Source: Planctomycetes bacterium UBA1146
GTDB taxonomy: Bacteria; Planctomycetota; UBA8108; UBA1146
Direction of reading: 5' to 3'
NCBI GenBank assembly: GCA_002311345.1
Contig: DCAA01000038.1
Span: forward strand, 249-49,753
DNA: 49,505 nucleotides
This document shows positions 18,496-28,507 of the stretch, one piece after another; positions within the stretch are counted from its first letter, which is position 1, and each line of letters begins with the position of its first letter. The position numbers and the translations under genes were made by a program. The notes below the pieces were generated by a model. It did no database searches and was not told where the DNA came from. It saw nothing but the letters and a program-made list of their open reading frames with translations.

Positions 18496-19824
18496 TCAAT
18501 CGTTATCCGGTTCCGGAGTGCTGGAAACAGTTGCAAGTGGTAACCGCACCGTCATGGCCCTGGTGCCACCCTCGACTTTGGTGGCGGTCCAGGCAACGAT
18601 GACCGCTCCATTCGTTACGGCCACGATACGGGGAAAGCCACTGATCCTGCCGGGATCGACCCGGGCAATCCGGTGCGAGGAAGCAAGCGGCTTCCCCGGT
18701 GTCCAGCGCCGAACCCGCACCTGAGCATCATCTCCTTCTCGCTCGATCCAGCACACCACGAAGGAGCCATCGGCAAGACCTGCCAGATCCACACGTCCTA
18801 TCGGCCTTCCGTCATCGAGACGCTGAGGTGGGGAGGATCCTGTTTGAGAATCATCAAGGAGCTGAACTCCCAGCACCGCTCCTTGAGGTGAAGGTTTACC
18901 CAGAACACGTTGGGCTCCGGTATACCAGGCAACCGCGTTCTTGCCCGCAGCACTGGAAACCGCCGGACCGTTAACAGGACACCCCTCCTGAACCCAACCG
19001 TCCTCGTGAACCAGTCCTCGAGCCGTGACCTTCCCATCGACATCTTTGAGCCAGGAGATATCACGAACCTCGAGAAAATCTCGATCTCGATAGGTCACAA
19101 GAATTTGCTCTCCATCGACAACCACATCGACAGGGCAGCAATCGCAGACCCTGTCATCGAGCAACCTATCGGTACCTCTCTTGCCATTCGCATCGATGGT
19201 CGTGGCCCGTAAGGTCATCGCCTTTCCGGAGCCGCCGGCCATCGCTCGACCATCAAGCCAGGCGAGAAAGAATCGATCACCGAGCGGTCGCAGGGCAACA
19301 AAGCCATGTTCTGTCGAAGAAGAATCTCGGTGTGGGATGATTGGATCGCTCCAGGTCTTTCCATGATCACGCGAAATGCTGACCTTGACCCCATAGGAAT
19401 AGGTCTCTGCAGAAATTCGATCGAGCCAGTGAACAGCGATGGTTCCATCGTCAAGTACCGCAGCAGACGGAAAATCCGCCCAGTTCACAAACCACCCCAC
19501 CCCCCGCGCTGCCGTCACAGGTTCACTCCACCCGCTCTTGCCCAACGTTGCGATCTGGAGGCGATCCCCTTTTCCATCGGGATCGGGTTCTACCCAGGTG
19601 AGAAGTGCAGCTCCGGTTGCATCGACCGTCAGATTGGGAAGCGCAGACCCAGGCAGGGCAGAGACCCGCAGAGGTTCTATCCGAAGGGTACTATCATCGC
19701 GCTTCAGGGCCGCATCATCGGACAACGAAAGCAATGGTTCACCCATCATGCAAACAACGAATATGAGCAGAACTGGGAAGAGGAGAAAATACCTGCTTCG
19801 ATCAATAACCGGCTGCATGACCAT
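18496..19824 (-). CDS. Secreted sialidase-like beta-propeller protein with CDCC motif
   Basis: 442 residues from ATG 19824 (ATG 19818 is equally possible). A signal segment of about 20 hydrophobic residues follows R-S-R-Y. The body has BNR/Asp-box-like blades, including S-x-D-H-G-K-T-W, as in exo-sialidase-like six-bladed propellers. A C-D-C-C-P-V-D motif (about 230-236) and a later G-C-P-V-N-G-P mark a subfamily and could form disulfides or a metal site. No true sialidase catalytic set was identified, so the activity is unknown. The start overlaps the ggt gene by 23 bases, so the two are cotranscribed. Confidence 0.8.
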   Translation of the reverse strand: MVMQPVIDRSRYFLLFPVLLIFVVCMMGEPLLSLSDDAALKRDDSTLRIEPLRVSALPGSALPNLTVDATGAALLTWVEPDPDGKGDRLQIATLGKSGWSEPVTAARGVGWFVNWADFPSAAVLDDGTIAVHWLDRISAETYSYGVKVSISRDHGKTWSDPIIPHRDSSSTEHGFVALRPLGDRFFLAWLDGRAMAGGSGKAMTLRATTIDANGKRGTDRLLDDRVCDCCPVDVVVDGEQILVTYRDRDFLEVRDISWLKDVDGKVTARGLVHEDGWVQEGCPVNGPAVSSAAGKNAVAWYTGAQRVLGKPSPQGAVLGVQLLDDSQTGSSPPQRLDDGRPIGRVDLAGLADGSFVVCWIEREGDDAQVRVRRWTPGKPLASSHRIARVDPGRISGFPRIVAVTNGAVIVAWTATKVEGGTRAMTVRLPLATVSSTPEPDND

Positions 19825-21508
19825 CTTTTCTCGATTCACTCGCACCGACCCACACACCTTTTTTCGAATCTCTCATCACTGCTTGATATCCTCCGAAGAG
19901 GCCCTTGCGATCTCCTATTTTGTGCCCACGTTTGCGCAACTCCTCGATCACCGCAGGCGAAAACCCCGATTCAAGTGCAACCTCTCCACCATCTTTCATG
20001 ATGGAACCTGTCGGTTGCGAAGAACCAACGTGCACCAGGCGAGGAGCATCCCCTGCCTCCTGTAAGTTCATTCCGAAATCGATGATGTTCATCAACACCC
20101 ATGCCTGTGCCTGAGGCTGGGTTGCCCCCCCCATCACACCGAAGGAAAGCCATGGTTGTCCATCGCGGGTCGCAAACCCGGGAATTATGGTGTGGAATGG
20201 TCTCTTTCCCGGCGCATATACGTTGGCATGACCATCCTCGAGGCAAAACAACTCCCCGCGATCTTGCAATCCAAATCCGAGACCCGGTGGGCAGACCCCG
20301 CTACCGATCCCCCGGTAGTTACTCTGGATCAACGACACCATGTTGCCTGCAGAATCTGCAACCGAGAGGTATACCGTATCTCCATGATCGGTCTGGGACC
20401 TTCCCGTATCAATTCTCTGCTTGGCCTCGGCGGGGTCGATCTTTGCTCGTAACTCGTTGGCATATTCCTTGGAGATCAGTCGCTGCAGCGGAACATCGTG
20501 GAAATCCATATCGGCGTAGTCCCGGGCTCGATCCTCAAAAACCAGTTTCTTCGCCTCGATAAAGTGATGGAGAAGATCAGCGCTACCGAATCCCCAATCC
20601 TTGACCGGAAATCCTTCCATGATGTTGAGGAGTTCCAGCACCGCGATCCCCTGGCCGTTGGGAGGAAGTTGCCACACCTCGATGCCCCTGTAACTGGTGC
20701 TGACCGGTTCGATCCATTCACCACGATGCGATCCGAGATCCTCGACGGTGACGTATCCACCATGTTCCTGGACGAAAGCCGCGATCCGTTCGGCCACTGG
20801 CCCCTCATAGAAACCACCACGACCGTTGGTGGCGATCTGTTCGAGAGTAGTTGCCAGATCGGGGTTCTTCCAGATCTCTCCGACAGCGGGCGTCTTGCCT
20901 TCTCTGGTAAAAGTCTCGCGGAACCCAGGTTGTTCCCCGAGCACTCGGGCACTGATTTTCCAGTAGTGGGAAATCAATTCGGTAACGGGAAATCCCTCTC
21001 GCGCATGGCGGATCGCCGGAGCTAGAACCTCATCGAGAGGAAGAACACCGAATCGACCATGCAACTGGGTCCAACCATCGACACAACCGGGAACCGATAT
21101 GGGCAAGGTTCCGTGTGCTGGAATCTCTTCTTTTCCCAGAGCAGCGACCTCCTGGCGCAACTTGTCCAGGGTCAATGATCGAGGAGAACGACCGGAACCA
21201 TTGAATCCGTGCAACTTCTTTTCCTTGGCATCCCAGACGATGGCAAACAGATCTCCCCCGATGCCACTTCCTGTCGGTTCCATCAATCCAAGGCATGAGT
21301 TGGCAGCGATGGCTGCATCGACAGCGCTGCCTCCGGCCCGGAGAATCTCCAGCGCAGCATCGGTCGCAAGAGGATGACTGGTGGCAGCCATACCGTGAAC
21401 TGCATAGACCTCGGAACGGGTTGCGAAGGGACGACCGGTGATGCGATCTCCACTGGTGATCTTCGCTGATAGGCTGAGAAATAGGAGCAAGAGCAGCAGG
21501 AATTTCAT
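19802..21508 (-). CDS. ggt: Gamma-glutamyltransferase, exported
   Basis: 568 residues with a clear signal peptide (Lys followed by a run of Leu). The autoprocessing nucleophile is T378 in DHGDTVYLSVAD, which becomes the N-terminus of the small subunit. The G-G-A-x-Q-P-Q-A-Q-A segment near residue 490 is also family-typical. The enzyme cleaves or transfers the gamma-glutamyl group of glutathione in the periplasm. It is divergent from hemL across about 200 bases and overlaps the propeller gene downstream. Confidence 0.95.
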   Translation of the reverse strand: MKFLLLLLLFLSLSAKITSGDRITGRPFATRSEVYAVHGMAATSHPLATDAALEILRAGGSAVDAAIAANSCLGLMEPTGSGIGGDLFAIVWDAKEKKLHGFNGSGRSPRSLTLDKLRQEVAALGKEEIPAHGTLPISVPGCVDGWTQLHGRFGVLPLDEVLAPAIRHAREGFPVTELISHYWKISARVLGEQPGFRETFTREGKTPAVGEIWKNPDLATTLEQIATNGRGGFYEGPVAERIAAFVQEHGGYVTVEDLGSHRGEWIEPVSTSYRGIEVWQLPPNGQGIAVLELLNIMEGFPVKDWGFGSADLLHHFIEAKKLVFEDRARDYADMDFHDVPLQRLISKEYANELRAKIDPAEAKQRIDTGRSQTDHGDTVYLSVADSAGNMVSLIQSNYRGIGSGVCPPGLGFGLQDRGELFCLEDGHANVYAPGKRPFHTIIPGFATRDGQPWLSFGVMGGATQPQAQAWVLMNIIDFGMNLQEAGDAPRLVHVGSSQPTGSIMKDGGEVALESGFSPAVIEELRKRGHKIGDRKGLFGGYQAVMRDSKKGVWVGASESRKDGHAAGY

Positions 21509-21714
21509 CTTCGTGTATTACCGTCCGATCTTCCTTGAAGAGGAGGAGTCATCCTAACGATGTTGGAAGGGACACGGAAGCGTGGTGGAGTCGCACTCTC
21601 AGATACGCCAAGGAGGCTGGAGGTGCGATTCTGCCTCTGTGGGAGTGTCAGCGGTGGTTCATTCTCCTGTCGTGGCTTATTCTCCCACTCACCTACTCAG
21701 GAGCAGGAGCCCGG

Positions 21715-22998
21715 ATGTCGGACGGTGACAACCAGAAACTCTTCGAACAGGCTTGCCAGCTCATTCCCGGCGGCGTGAACAGTCCGGTAAGAGCTTTTGG
21801 TTCCGTTGGAGGAACCCCCAGATTCATCTCGAGAGCAGAAGGGTGTCGGATCTTCGATATCGAGGGAAAGGAATATATCGATTTCGTCGGTTCCTGGGGC
21901 CCGATGATCCTCGGACATGCTCATCCGCTAATCCTCGATGCCATCGCGGATACCCTGAAGGATGGAACCTCGTTCGGAGCTCCCACAGTGGCCGAAGTAG
22001 AACTCGCTTCCCTGATCGTGGAGATGGTTCCTTCAGCAGAGATGGTGCGCCTCGTCTCCAGCGGAACCGAGGCTACGATGTCAGCGCTGCGGCTCGCCCG
22101 GGGCATCACCGGACGAGACCTCTGTATCAAGTTCGAGGGTTGCTACCACGGTCACGGCGATTCATTTCTGGTCGCTGCCGGCTCTGGCGCAGCCACTCAT
22201 GGGAATCCATCGAGCCCCGGAGTTCCTGCCGGCACGGCAACTCTGACCAGCGTTGTTCCCTACAACGATCTGGAGGCCGTTCAAACCGTGATGAAAACTG
22301 ATGGTGACAACGTCGCGGCCATCATCGTCGAACCGATCGCCGGTAACATGGGCTGCGTTTTGCCGACACCAGGATTCCTGGAAGGGCTGCGAGATCTCTG
22401 CACCCAGTTCGGATCGTTGCTGATCTTCGATGAAGTGATGACCGGTTTCCGGGTCGACCCTGGCGGGGCTCAGGGCTTACTGGAGATCGAGCCGGACATC
22501 ACCACGCTGGGCAAGATCGTCGGGGGTGGTATGCCGATGGGAGTGATCTGTGGACCCAGCCAGTTGATGGAGAACTTCTCCCCCACTGGCACCATTTATC
22601 AAGCCGGTACCCTCAGTGGAAATCCGCTCTCGGTTGCCGCAGGAATCGCCCTGCTGACTCAACTACGAGACTGTGCAGACGAAATCTACCCGGCCCTGGA
22701 AGCAAAGGGCAAACAACTGCAGGACGGGTGGCAACGAGCCCTCGATGGTCATGGTGTGGCTCACTGCTGGAATCGCGTCGGATCGATGTTCGGTCTCTTC
22801 TTCACGGAGGGTCCGGTGAACAACTTCAGCGATGCTTCTGGTGCCGACGAGCAGATGTTCCGCCGCTTCTTCCACGGTCTGCTGGCCTCAGGAGTCGCCA
22901 TCGCCCCCTCTCCCTTCGAGGCGGGCTTTTTGTCGATGGCTCATTCCGAACAGGACATCGATCACACCACTTCCATCATCGAGAAACTCAACCTCTGA
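21715..22998 (+). CDS. hemL: Glutamate-1-semialdehyde 2,1-aminomutase
   Basis: 427 residues from ATG 21715, five bases after CAGGAGCCCGG. The N-terminal L-I-P-G-G-V-N-S-P-V-R-A-F is diagnostic, and the PLP lysine is K267 in TTLGKIVGGGMPMG. It converts glutamate-1-semialdehyde, the hemA product, to 5-aminolevulinate. It is the one tetrapyrrole gene here outside the minus-strand cluster, about 6 kb away on the other strand. The open frame extends further upstream, but that extension has no family similarity. Confidence 0.96.
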   Translation: MSDGDNQKLFEQACQLIPGGVNSPVRAFGSVGGTPRFISRAEGCRIFDIEGKEYIDFVGSWGPMILGHAHPLILDAIADTLKDGTSFGAPTVAEVELASLIVEMVPSAEMVRLVSSGTEATMSALRLARGITGRDLCIKFEGCYHGHGDSFLVAAGSGAATHGNPSSPGVPAGTATLTSVVPYNDLEAVQTVMKTDGDNVAAIIVEPIAGNMGCVLPTPGFLEGLRDLCTQFGSLLIFDEVMTGFRVDPGGAQGLLEIEPDITTLGKIVGGGMPMGVICGPSQLMENFSPTGTIYQAGTLSGNPLSVAAGIALLTQLRDCADEIYPALEAKGKQLQDGWQRALDGHGVAHCWNRVGSMFGLFFTEGPVNNFSDASGADEQMFRRFFHGLLASGVAIAPSPFEAGFLSMAHSEQDIDHTTSIIEKLNL

Positions 22999-23055
22999 TA
23001 TTCACTCCAGAACCTGTTTGTCTTGCTGCCTGGAAGCGAACAGCAAGGGAAGAAT

Positions 23056-23092
23056 AAAGAAAAAGCCCCTCGATCGAATCGATCGAGGGGCT
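23056..23092 (-). terminator. Rho-independent terminator of the dockerin-tailed gene
   Basis: A GC-rich stem of about 12 pairs (AGCCCCTCGATCG with its complement, loop of about five) is followed on the minus strand by TTTTTCTTT. It lies 28 bases past the stop of the minus-strand gene. It could also slow plus-strand transcripts from hemL, although no T-tract follows on that strand. Confidence 0.85.
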
Positions 23093-23119
23093 CTTGAAGA
23101 TCCAGAGTGTATCTACACT

Positions 23120-24373
23120 CTAAATGTCGTCTGCATCTCCGTCACAGCCAAGGCCATCACCAGGAGTAGGATCGAGATCGCTACCCGGGAATGGAGCTTC
23201 CGGCGCCGGTCCGTCGAGGAAGCGATAGTTGAAGATGTAGATACAGTCGGAAGCATCAATCCCACCGTCATCATTGCTATCGCATGCATCGTCACATGTT
23301 GGCTCAGGACCCATCTGGAACAGGTAGTTAATCCCGTAGATGCCGTCAGCGATGTTGACCGTCGAGTCATTGTTGCAGTCTCCACGGACGAAACTATTGA
23401 AGTTCACCACTGTCATGGTGCCGTCAACTAGAGTTGGTTGCTGCTGAGTGGTCTGCCCTGTCACGACTATGATGTCCTGCGGGGGGTTCCCGAGGCCATC
23501 TACCCATGCGATGGCGCTGGCGCCTTCTGCATCGGTGGACCAACTAAGCTCAACGAGATCGGTCTGGGAACCTGCTGGAATCACGTTGTCGATGGGAGGA
23601 CTCATGTCAGCCACTCCACCCATGACGACTTCGCCAGAACTGCCGGACTGAACCGCGAAGAATTCGAAAGCAAAGAGCGGAGACACTCCGGAGAGGCCGA
23701 GAATCGTATCATCGTAGGTCACGTTCATCTGAATCGCATCGACACCAGGCATGGTGACGTTGTTGAGGCTCAGAGTGGTACTGGCCGGATCACCAAGAAC
23801 CGCGAGTCCCGAGGAGGCAATCAACTGGTTCGGGTTTTCGGGCTCCACATCTGCACAGTTCGTTACCGGCACAATACTGGCACCGCCGACCACCGCCACG
23901 GTGGAAACCGGAGGAGCACCGAGAGTGTCGCAGAAGCAGATTTGTGAATTGGCTGTTCCATCGATGGTGTAAGTCATCGTGAGCATCTCGAAGCCGGTCG
24001 TTCCAGGAGCAACCGTAGCGCAACCGGTGAAGCAGATGACAACTCCCTGAGTGACACCACCTGGCTCGAGGTTGATGTTGTCGAAATCAACGGGACCGCC
24101 ATTTTTGGCGGTGTCGGTATCAGCGCCAGTGACAACGTCCGTGAGGCTGACGTTAGCGGTATCGTGACAAACCCCGTAGGACCATCCCTGAACTTCTCCA
24201 CCAAAATTGTCAAGTATTGAAGCAGCACCGTGGGAACTCCCAGGGGCACCCTCAATCAATGCCGGCGACATACTAAAAACGTAATCAGGATCGCCACCGC
24301 CGGCGTCTACTGTAGTTGTGACCATGAAAATAACGGCCAGGACTACGAAGCCTGTCATGAATTTACGAAGCAT
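23120..24373 (-). CDS. Secreted protein with dockerin-like C-terminal calcium module
   Basis: 417 residues from ATG 24373, nine bases after AAAGGA (ATG 24379 is an alternative). A signal peptide precedes D-A-G-G-G-D-P-D-Y. Two related halves follow, each around a beta-rich segment (F-x-M-S-P-A-L near the first; L-S-L-N-N-V-T-M-P-G-V near the second), possibly cohesin-like sandwiches. The C-terminus has two dockerin-type calcium loops, GDCNNDSTVNIAD and D-S-N-D-D-G-G-I-D-A-S-D, and then a GPAPEAP...DPTPG tail. The same tail type ends the giant HYR protein at 28508. The molecular function of the main body is unknown; secretion and calcium binding are well supported. Confidence 0.88.
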   Translation of the reverse strand: MLRKFMTGFVVLAVIFMVTTTVDAGGGDPDYVFSMSPALIEGAPGSSHGAASILDNFGGEVQGWSYGVCHDTANVSLTDVVTGADTDTAKNGGPVDFDNINLEPGGVTQGVVICFTGCATVAPGTTGFEMLTMTYTIDGTANSQICFCDTLGAPPVSTVAVVGGASIVPVTNCADVEPENPNQLIASSGLAVLGDPASTTLSLNNVTMPGVDAIQMNVTYDDTILGLSGVSPLFAFEFFAVQSGSSGEVVMGGVADMSPPIDNVIPAGSQTDLVELSWSTDAEGASAIAWVDGLGNPPQDIIVVTGQTTQQQPTLVDGTMTVVNFNSFVRGDCNNDSTVNIADGIYGINYLFQMGPEPTCDDACDSNDDGGIDASDCIYIFNYRFLDGPAPEAPFPGSDLDPTPGDGLGCDGDADDI

Positions 24374-25060
24374 TTGCATCGTTCCTTTCGCTGTCGCTCC
24401 CGGGCATCGAACAAGACACCCGTTGCACACCCCATGTTCTTATCTTAGACACACCTCTGTAGTGCTTTGATCCCGATCGCCTCAGACACACATCCGAGAA
24501 TATTACGAGCAGTCGCACCCTTTCAGATCCGAAAACGGATCCGACATGTCTCCACAAAAATCAAAACTCATCCAAGGGAGGGAAAATGATGCGCACGCCA
24601 GCAACGCTGCAAGGTCTACGGCGCACACCATCCAACCTCCTCGGAGTTCAATACCGCTCCCACCAAGGGCGAGAGGAGAACTCCAGAGCCAAAGTAGCGA
24701 AAGAAGCCGAAACGGATCCTCAAGAAGGACCAGGAGAAAACCACCCGAATTCTTTGTTCTACTAGAGCCCAAGCCCTATCGAGTATATCGGCTTATCGGT
24801 CCATGCCAAGTAGTGAGGCCTCTGTCTGATGTGACAATTATCCGCATCCAGACAAGGAAATATACATGAGGACGACCACGACCCCGTAAACCTCGACCCA
24901 TCCGGAAAGGAGTGAGGAGTGAGGAGCAAACTAGGCCTTGGCGCACGAACAAGCCATGGCCGTTCTCACAAACATCGGCCCTTAGAGACGTATGAGGAAC
25001 GAATCCGAATCCCACTACGTCCCGGGCTACCCTGGATGTAAACGTTGATCACGCCCCATG
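24374..25060. other. 687-base non-coding stretch
   Basis: No convincing gene in either direction. The part next to 24373 must hold the promoter and leader of the dockerin-tailed gene; a TAAGAT at about 24442-24447 (minus strand) is a possible -10 element. A purine-rich direct repeat, GTGAGGAGTGAGGAG, lies near 24911-24925. No tRNA, riboswitch or clear terminator of the upstream dehydrogenase gene is seen. A basic 107-codon plus-strand frame at 24546-24869 lacks a ribosome binding site and is not believed. Confidence 0.6.
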
Positions 25061-28000
25061 TCAATCATTCTTACTGCATACAAACTCAAGGAGGTCACGT
25101 AGTTCATCCGGACTGAGAATCCAGTGAGTCTCCGGCATTGCAGAAATCCCATTGTCGGTCTCGTAACCCTCCAGAATCACGCCTGAAGGATCGACCAGGC
25201 TCTGCAACATCTGTTCTCTCGATCTCCGCTCGATCAGATTATCGAGCGGGGGACCAGAAACTCCACCTCTGCCTTGTCTCACATGACACCTCTGACACTG
25301 GGCAACCGGGTGATCGATGAAGATCTCCCTGCCCCGGTCTCTATTTCCACCCGCCAACGCCCAGCGATGATCGTCGAGACGGTCTTCTCCTTTGCCTTCC
25401 CTGAGTTTGACGGCTCGATTCCTGAGCTCCCGAGAATCACTGGTGGTGGCTGCCATCAATACGTCGAGATGCAACTCAGCCTCGAGATCGTCCCTCTCGA
25501 GCGCATCGAGCCAAGCAGTGAGAAGCGCTAACGTCTCCGATTCTTTCTCGGCTCCGATAGCACGGATCGCTAACTGCCGAATTTCAATCTCATTGGTGTC
25601 AGAGGTCAATTGTTCCAGTTTTTGCAAACGAACGCTCCGGTCCTCCTCGAGTCGCTCCGCCTCGACGCGAAGTGCCGCGACCGGGGCAGATCGAGCTCGA
25701 TCTCGAGCGATCCCGGCACTATCAGGATAATGCTCGACGATCTGACGCAGCGCCTGAATTCTGAACGAAGCCTGCTGCGATTCGTCGATAAGAATTCTCT
25801 CGTTGATCGAAAGGGGAAGATCAATGCCGTGAACACTGGCGGCCTGTTGAGCGAGACCCGCAAGTTGATTTCCCTTTTGAATCAAATCCAGCAATGAAGC
25901 CGACACGGCTGATTGAATCGCCTCAGCGGTCCTCTGTGGACCCGCGTAGGGTCGAATCGTTCCTCTGACGAGGTCTCGTGGTCCAGGTTCTCGCCAGTCG
26001 ATCAACGCCTCGATCGCCAGCCTCCCGGCCTTGCTCGGAATGTCATCGCGACCTGCAAGCCGTACCAACGCAGCGGCATGCCTCGTATCTCCATGGCGCA
26101 AGGCCGCATCGATCACTCTTCTCAGGTAGGGAAGTCGATGATCTCCCATCGCTTCCAATGCACCTTCTGGAGCTTCCACATGAAACAAAACACGGTCCGC
26201 AAGAGCGGGCATTGCATCCAGCACATACAGGTCGTGAATGGCGCGTGCCGCCTCGGTGGCGATCTGAGCGTCCTCGTCCGCCAGGAACATCGAGATCACC
26301 GGATGCACACCGGGAGACCTACGCCCAGCGTCTCCATCCGGATGAGCAAAGAGAAAACCAGGGTGATGTTTCTTGCGTAACGCAAGCAAGACAGCGAGAC
26401 GTACTTCTCGATTGTCGGACATCGCGTGATTCATCAGATCCTTTGGCTCCGCCGATCCGGCGAGCCCCATCACCGCAGCATGACGTAGCATAGGATCGGA
26501 GGGGCCTTCGTCACGGGCCATCTCCAGTAACCGATCGGTGGCATCTCGAACACCGATTCGACCGAGAGCGAGTGCGGCATGAAACTTGACTCTGGCCGCG
26601 GGATCATCGAGCAAACGCACTAACCGAGAACTCGACTGCCGGTGGCGAAGATCACCTAGCACCCGGGCCACCTGCGCTCGCACCTCCGCTTTCTCGTCAT
26701 CACAGAGATCTGCCAGCGAAAGGAGTTGGATCGCTCGGTCTTCGCCTGCACGAACCCATTGCCACACCCCCCAGATGCCATGCAGGCGTGCTTGTAAGAT
26801 GATTCCGTTGTGAGCAGCCTCGTTCAGTACCGACAGTGATTCATCATCTCCACCGGCAAGATGGAACTGCACCCGCTGCCGAACTCTTTGATCAGGATGG
26901 CCCAGAAGAGTGGAGAGTTGCTCAACCGGAAGAGAATCCAGATCGGTGGTGAGCCAGTGACCAACTCGATGCTGCTGACTGGCAAGCTGGCTTTCTGGAT
27001 GCCATACCTCGATCAGACGACCCCGATCTGTCGAGACCCAACCTCCTCCCCACGCGGAAATCCACATCTTGCCATCGGGTGTGAAATCGACATCGGTGCA
27101 GAGCACTTTGTTGACGAACACTCTGGAATCTGCGAGGCGAAATCCTGCTCCCTGTTGCTCGAGACGGAACCTCCACACCGAGGAATTGCCAGGACTACCA
27201 CGGAAATCACAGAGGTAGAAACAATCCCGGTTCTGTTGGGGCAATCCGGTCCCCGGGTAATGAACGAGACCGGAGGGACCGCTGGTCAGGTGAGCGATGG
27301 GAGGCAGGGCCCAGGCCGGCCGCACGGGGTGGTCGAGTTGCCAGATCCCCTCCTGATTCCAGGGGCCACGCTGGTTGGACCCCTCCAGCGTCTGGTACTC
27401 CATCCTCCAGCCGCTTTCACCGCCCCACACGATCTGAACCAGGCGCGCCTTGTCGCCGGCATCGGAGTTGTTGTCGCCGGTGAACAGGTCTCCGCGGTCG
27501 TCGAAGGCGAGTTCCTGCGGATTGCGAAGGCCAACGTGCACCACCTCGAGGTCGCTTCCATCCGGTTCACAGCGAAATACAGCGCCGGAACCCGGATCCG
27601 TGAGCAATCGTCCATCGGCAGTCTCGAGATGATAACCGCGATCTCCGATCGACCAGTAGATGCGACCATCGGGTCCACGTACCACACCATGCATATCGTG
27701 ACCACGTAGGGCGATCCGCACTCCGAAGCCGCGCTGGATCGAAACCTGCGTCTCAGCGACACCATCGTCATCGTTGTCCTGGGCCAACCACATATCCGGG
27801 ATGTTGGTGATCCAGGCACGACCCTCCTCGATGAGAACTCCGGCCAGGGTACCGCCGAGTGGTTCGTTGTAGACAGGCGTGAACAGGTTCCTCGCATCCA
27901 GGATGCCATCGCCGTCACTATCAACAAGACGTGTCAGCCGATCATCATGTGCGGTGTAGTATTGCATTCCATCCTTACGACGATCCTTGTGTTTTTCGTA

Positions 28001-28336
28001 CATCGCCAACCGATCTTCGACCGTCTCGAGAGCGAGATCATCCAGCAACCAGTAGGGACTGGATCTGTTGTCCTCTACCCCATTCTCCTGCCGTGCTGAT
28101 TCGCAAACATAAGCACGCCCCTGTCCGTCAATGTCGAATGCGACGGGATCTCTCACCAGTGGTTCAGCTGCCACTAATCGTTTCTGAAAACCTGTAGGGA
28201 TTTCAATTCTCTCCAGCGAATCGACGGCTTCCTGAGACCAGCGATCAGCATCGGTACCGTCAGTTACAGGATCGGCTACAGGATTACTGATGAGGAAAGT
28301 TGAAAGTACGAGAGGGATGAGATGCGTAAAGGACAC
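25061..28336 (-). CDS. PVC-type membrane-bound dehydrogenase with HEAT repeats and heme c site
   Basis: 1091 residues from GTG 28336, chosen because GGAGG sits four bases upstream and a signal peptide follows at once. An in-frame ATG at 28378 has no ribosome binding site. Residues about 45-455 resemble the planctomycete membrane-bound dehydrogenase domain, a glucose/sorbosone dehydrogenase-like propeller (segments G-H-D-M-H-G-V and G-L-R-N-P-Q-E). Residues about 460-990 are HEAT-like helical repeats. A single heme c site, CQRCH, is at 1014-1018, with a likely axial Met in S-A-M-P. The heme domain is shorter than usual: after V-I-L-E-G-Y-E it runs straight into the Met segment. Such proteins are abundant in Planctomycetota and are thought to oxidise sugars in the periplasm; the substrate is unknown. 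Confidence 0.9.
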   Translation of the reverse strand: MSFTHLIPLVLSTFLISNPVADPVTDGTDADRWSQEAVDSLERIEIPTGFQKRLVAAEPLVRDPVAFDIDGQGRAYVCESARQENGVEDNRSSPYWLLDDLALETVEDRLAMYEKHKDRRKDGMQYYTAHDDRLTRLVDSDGDGILDARNLFTPVYNEPLGGTLAGVLIEEGRAWITNIPDMWLAQDNDDDGVAETQVSIQRGFGVRIALRGHDMHGVVRGPDGRIYWSIGDRGYHLETADGRLLTDPGSGAVFRCEPDGSDLEVVHVGLRNPQELAFDDRGDLFTGDNNSDAGDKARLVQIVWGGESGWRMEYQTLEGSNQRGPWNQEGIWQLDHPVRPAWALPPIAHLTSGPSGLVHYPGTGLPQQNRDCFYLCDFRGSPGNSSVWRFRLEQQGAGFRLADSRVFVNKVLCTDVDFTPDGKMWISAWGGGWVSTDRGRLIEVWHPESQLASQQHRVGHWLTTDLDSLPVEQLSTLLGHPDQRVRQRVQFHLAGGDDESLSVLNEAAHNGIILQARLHGIWGVWQWVRAGEDRAIQLLSLADLCDDEKAEVRAQVARVLGDLRHRQSSSRLVRLLDDPAARVKFHAALALGRIGVRDATDRLLEMARDEGPSDPMLRHAAVMGLAGSAEPKDLMNHAMSDNREVRLAVLLALRKKHHPGFLFAHPDGDAGRRSPGVHPVISMFLADEDAQIATEAARAIHDLYVLDAMPALADRVLFHVEAPEGALEAMGDHRLPYLRRVIDAALRHGDTRHAAALVRLAGRDDIPSKAGRLAIEALIDWREPGPRDLVRGTIRPYAGPQRTAEAIQSAVSASLLDLIQKGNQLAGLAQQAASVHGIDLPLSINERILIDESQQASFRIQALRQIVEHYPDSAGIARDRARSAPVAALRVEAERLEEDRSVRLQKLEQLTSDTNEIEIRQLAIRAIGAEKESETLALLTAWLDALERDDLEAELHLDVLMAATTSDSRELRNRAVKLREGKGEDRLDDHRWALAGGNRDRGREIFIDHPVAQCQRCHVRQGRGGVSGPPLDNLIERRSREQMLQSLVDPSGVILEGYETDNGISAMPETHWILSPDELRDLLEFVCSKND

Positions 28337-28443
28337 GGAGCCTCCAAACCTCGAAAGGGACGAGGAAACTGTCACCATTCATAGAAACTGAAATGGAGGT
28401 GGTCAAGTTGGTCGAGGAATTCCTTCTTCATGAAAAATCCATG

Positions 28444-28480
28444 AAAAAGGCTCCGCCGGCGAATCGCCGACGGAGCCTTT
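28444..28480 (-). terminator. Rho-independent terminator of the complete HYR gene
   Basis: A long stem, GGCTCCG with CGGAGCC, plus an inner GC stem of five pairs after one mismatch, is followed on the minus strand by TTTTT. It lies 28 bases past the stop codon. It separates the giant gene from the dehydrogenase gene downstream. Confidence 0.88.
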
Positions 28481-28507
28481 GATACCAACGCTGTTATCAG
28501 AGTAGTT

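Noticed and set aside
21535..21714. N-terminal extension of hemL by 60 codons
   Set aside because: No family similarity, whereas ATG 21715 has a good ribosome binding site and fits the usual start.
24546..24869. 107-codon plus-strand frame in the non-coding stretch
   Set aside because: No ribosome binding site, low-complexity basic composition and no match to any family.
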